Part shown: in pieces, positions 6,389 through 6,484 of the stretch | How positions within the stretch are numbered: position 1 is the stretch's first letter | How the letters are laid out: every line of letters starts with the position of its first letter | NCBI GenBank assembly: GCA_022361095.1 | Contig: JAKSBO010000608.1 | Span: 1 to 6,484 of the forward strand | Direction of reading: 5' to 3' | DNA from: Desulfobacterales bacterium | GTDB lineage: Bacteria > Desulfobacterota > Desulfobacteria > Desulfobacterales > Desulfobacteraceae | DNA length: 6,484 bases | Notes under the pieces: generated by a model | The model's input: the letters and a program-made list of their open reading frames with translations, nothing else | Told to the model about the DNA's origin: nothing | The model's database searches: none | Position numbers and translations under genes: made by a program

Positions 6389-6484
6389 GGTTTTCTGCCC
6401 TTTCGTAGTAGCGTTTAATGTCCCGGAGGGCATTTTCAAGGTGGGTTTTCATTTCAACGGAGGCGGCTTCAAAATCCCGTGCCC
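6378..6484 (-). CDS. C-terminal end of a GntR-family (FCD-type) transcriptional regulator, partial
   Basis: A minus-strand frame open from the window edge ends at TGA 6378-6380 after about 34 codons. Its residues include ARDFEAASVEMKTHLENAL followed by RDIKRYYERAE. This is the last helix pair of FCD ligand-binding domains of FadR-like GntR regulators, where the pattern is D-x-E-A-A-x-x-x-M-x-x-H-L-E-N. The DNA-binding domain and start lie outside the window. The gene overlaps the MBL start by 11 nt, so it probably leads the operon and controls it in response to a carboxylate such as glycerate. Short length limits certainty, but the match to the FCD tail and the reading frame are clear. Confidence 0.7.
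   Translation of the reverse strand, partial: ARDFEAASVEMKTHLENALRDIKRYYERAENHED

Noticed and set aside
6389..6439. Upstream extension of the MBL enzyme to ATG 6439
   Set aside because: The extra 17 residues precede the conserved start of the fold and lie inside the regulator's coding sequence. ATG 6388 has its own ribosome site.

Overview
The window looks like the edge of an integrated accessory segment next to a catabolic operon in an anaerobic, Desulfobacterales-like bacterium. The taxon is an inference from the tRNA-Leu-like end, the moderately GC-rich style of the minus-strand genes and the gene set. No diagnostic phylogenetic marker is present.

Region 1 (1-320): the 3' end of a tRNA, probably tRNA-Leu, with an encoded CCA. 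A strong hairpin terminator follows. Facing it on the minus strand is only the C-terminal tail of a phage-type tyrosine recombinase, with its Tyr box but no upstream catalytic part. This is the usual look of an island or prophage border at a tRNA, here decayed.

Region 2 (320-2167): visibly AT-rich at first, with genes on the plus strand. It holds a 169-aa orphan protein with one N-terminal membrane helix (404-913). After it comes a short imperfect inverted repeat (970-1033) that looks like mobile-element residue. A reading frame apparently cut at its 5' side by that repeat (1021-1266) comes next, then a DUF429-type protein with a predicted RNase H-like fold (1279-1929). The 238 bp that follow separate two convergent blocks and contain no gene I can support.

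Region 3 (2168-6484): five closely packed minus-strand genes, read from right to left. They are the end of a GntR/FCD-type regulator (cut by the window edge), a COG1237-type metallo-beta-lactamase-fold enzyme, a GntP-family permease, a TPR protein and a type-2 glycerate kinase. Junctions are an 11-nt overlap, a 28-nt gap, a 6-nt gap and a 1-nt TGATG overlap, so one operon is likely. The simplest reading is uptake of glycerate or a related sugar acid by the permease, phosphorylation to 2-phosphoglycerate by the kinase for entry into lower glycolysis, and ligand control by the GntR protein. The roles of the TPR protein and the MBL enzyme in this set are not explained by known biology that I can name.

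I see no CRISPR array, no intact insertion sequence and no clear multi-gene defence system. The least explained parts are the truncated frame plus DUF429 pair and the TPR and MBL members of the glycerate operon.
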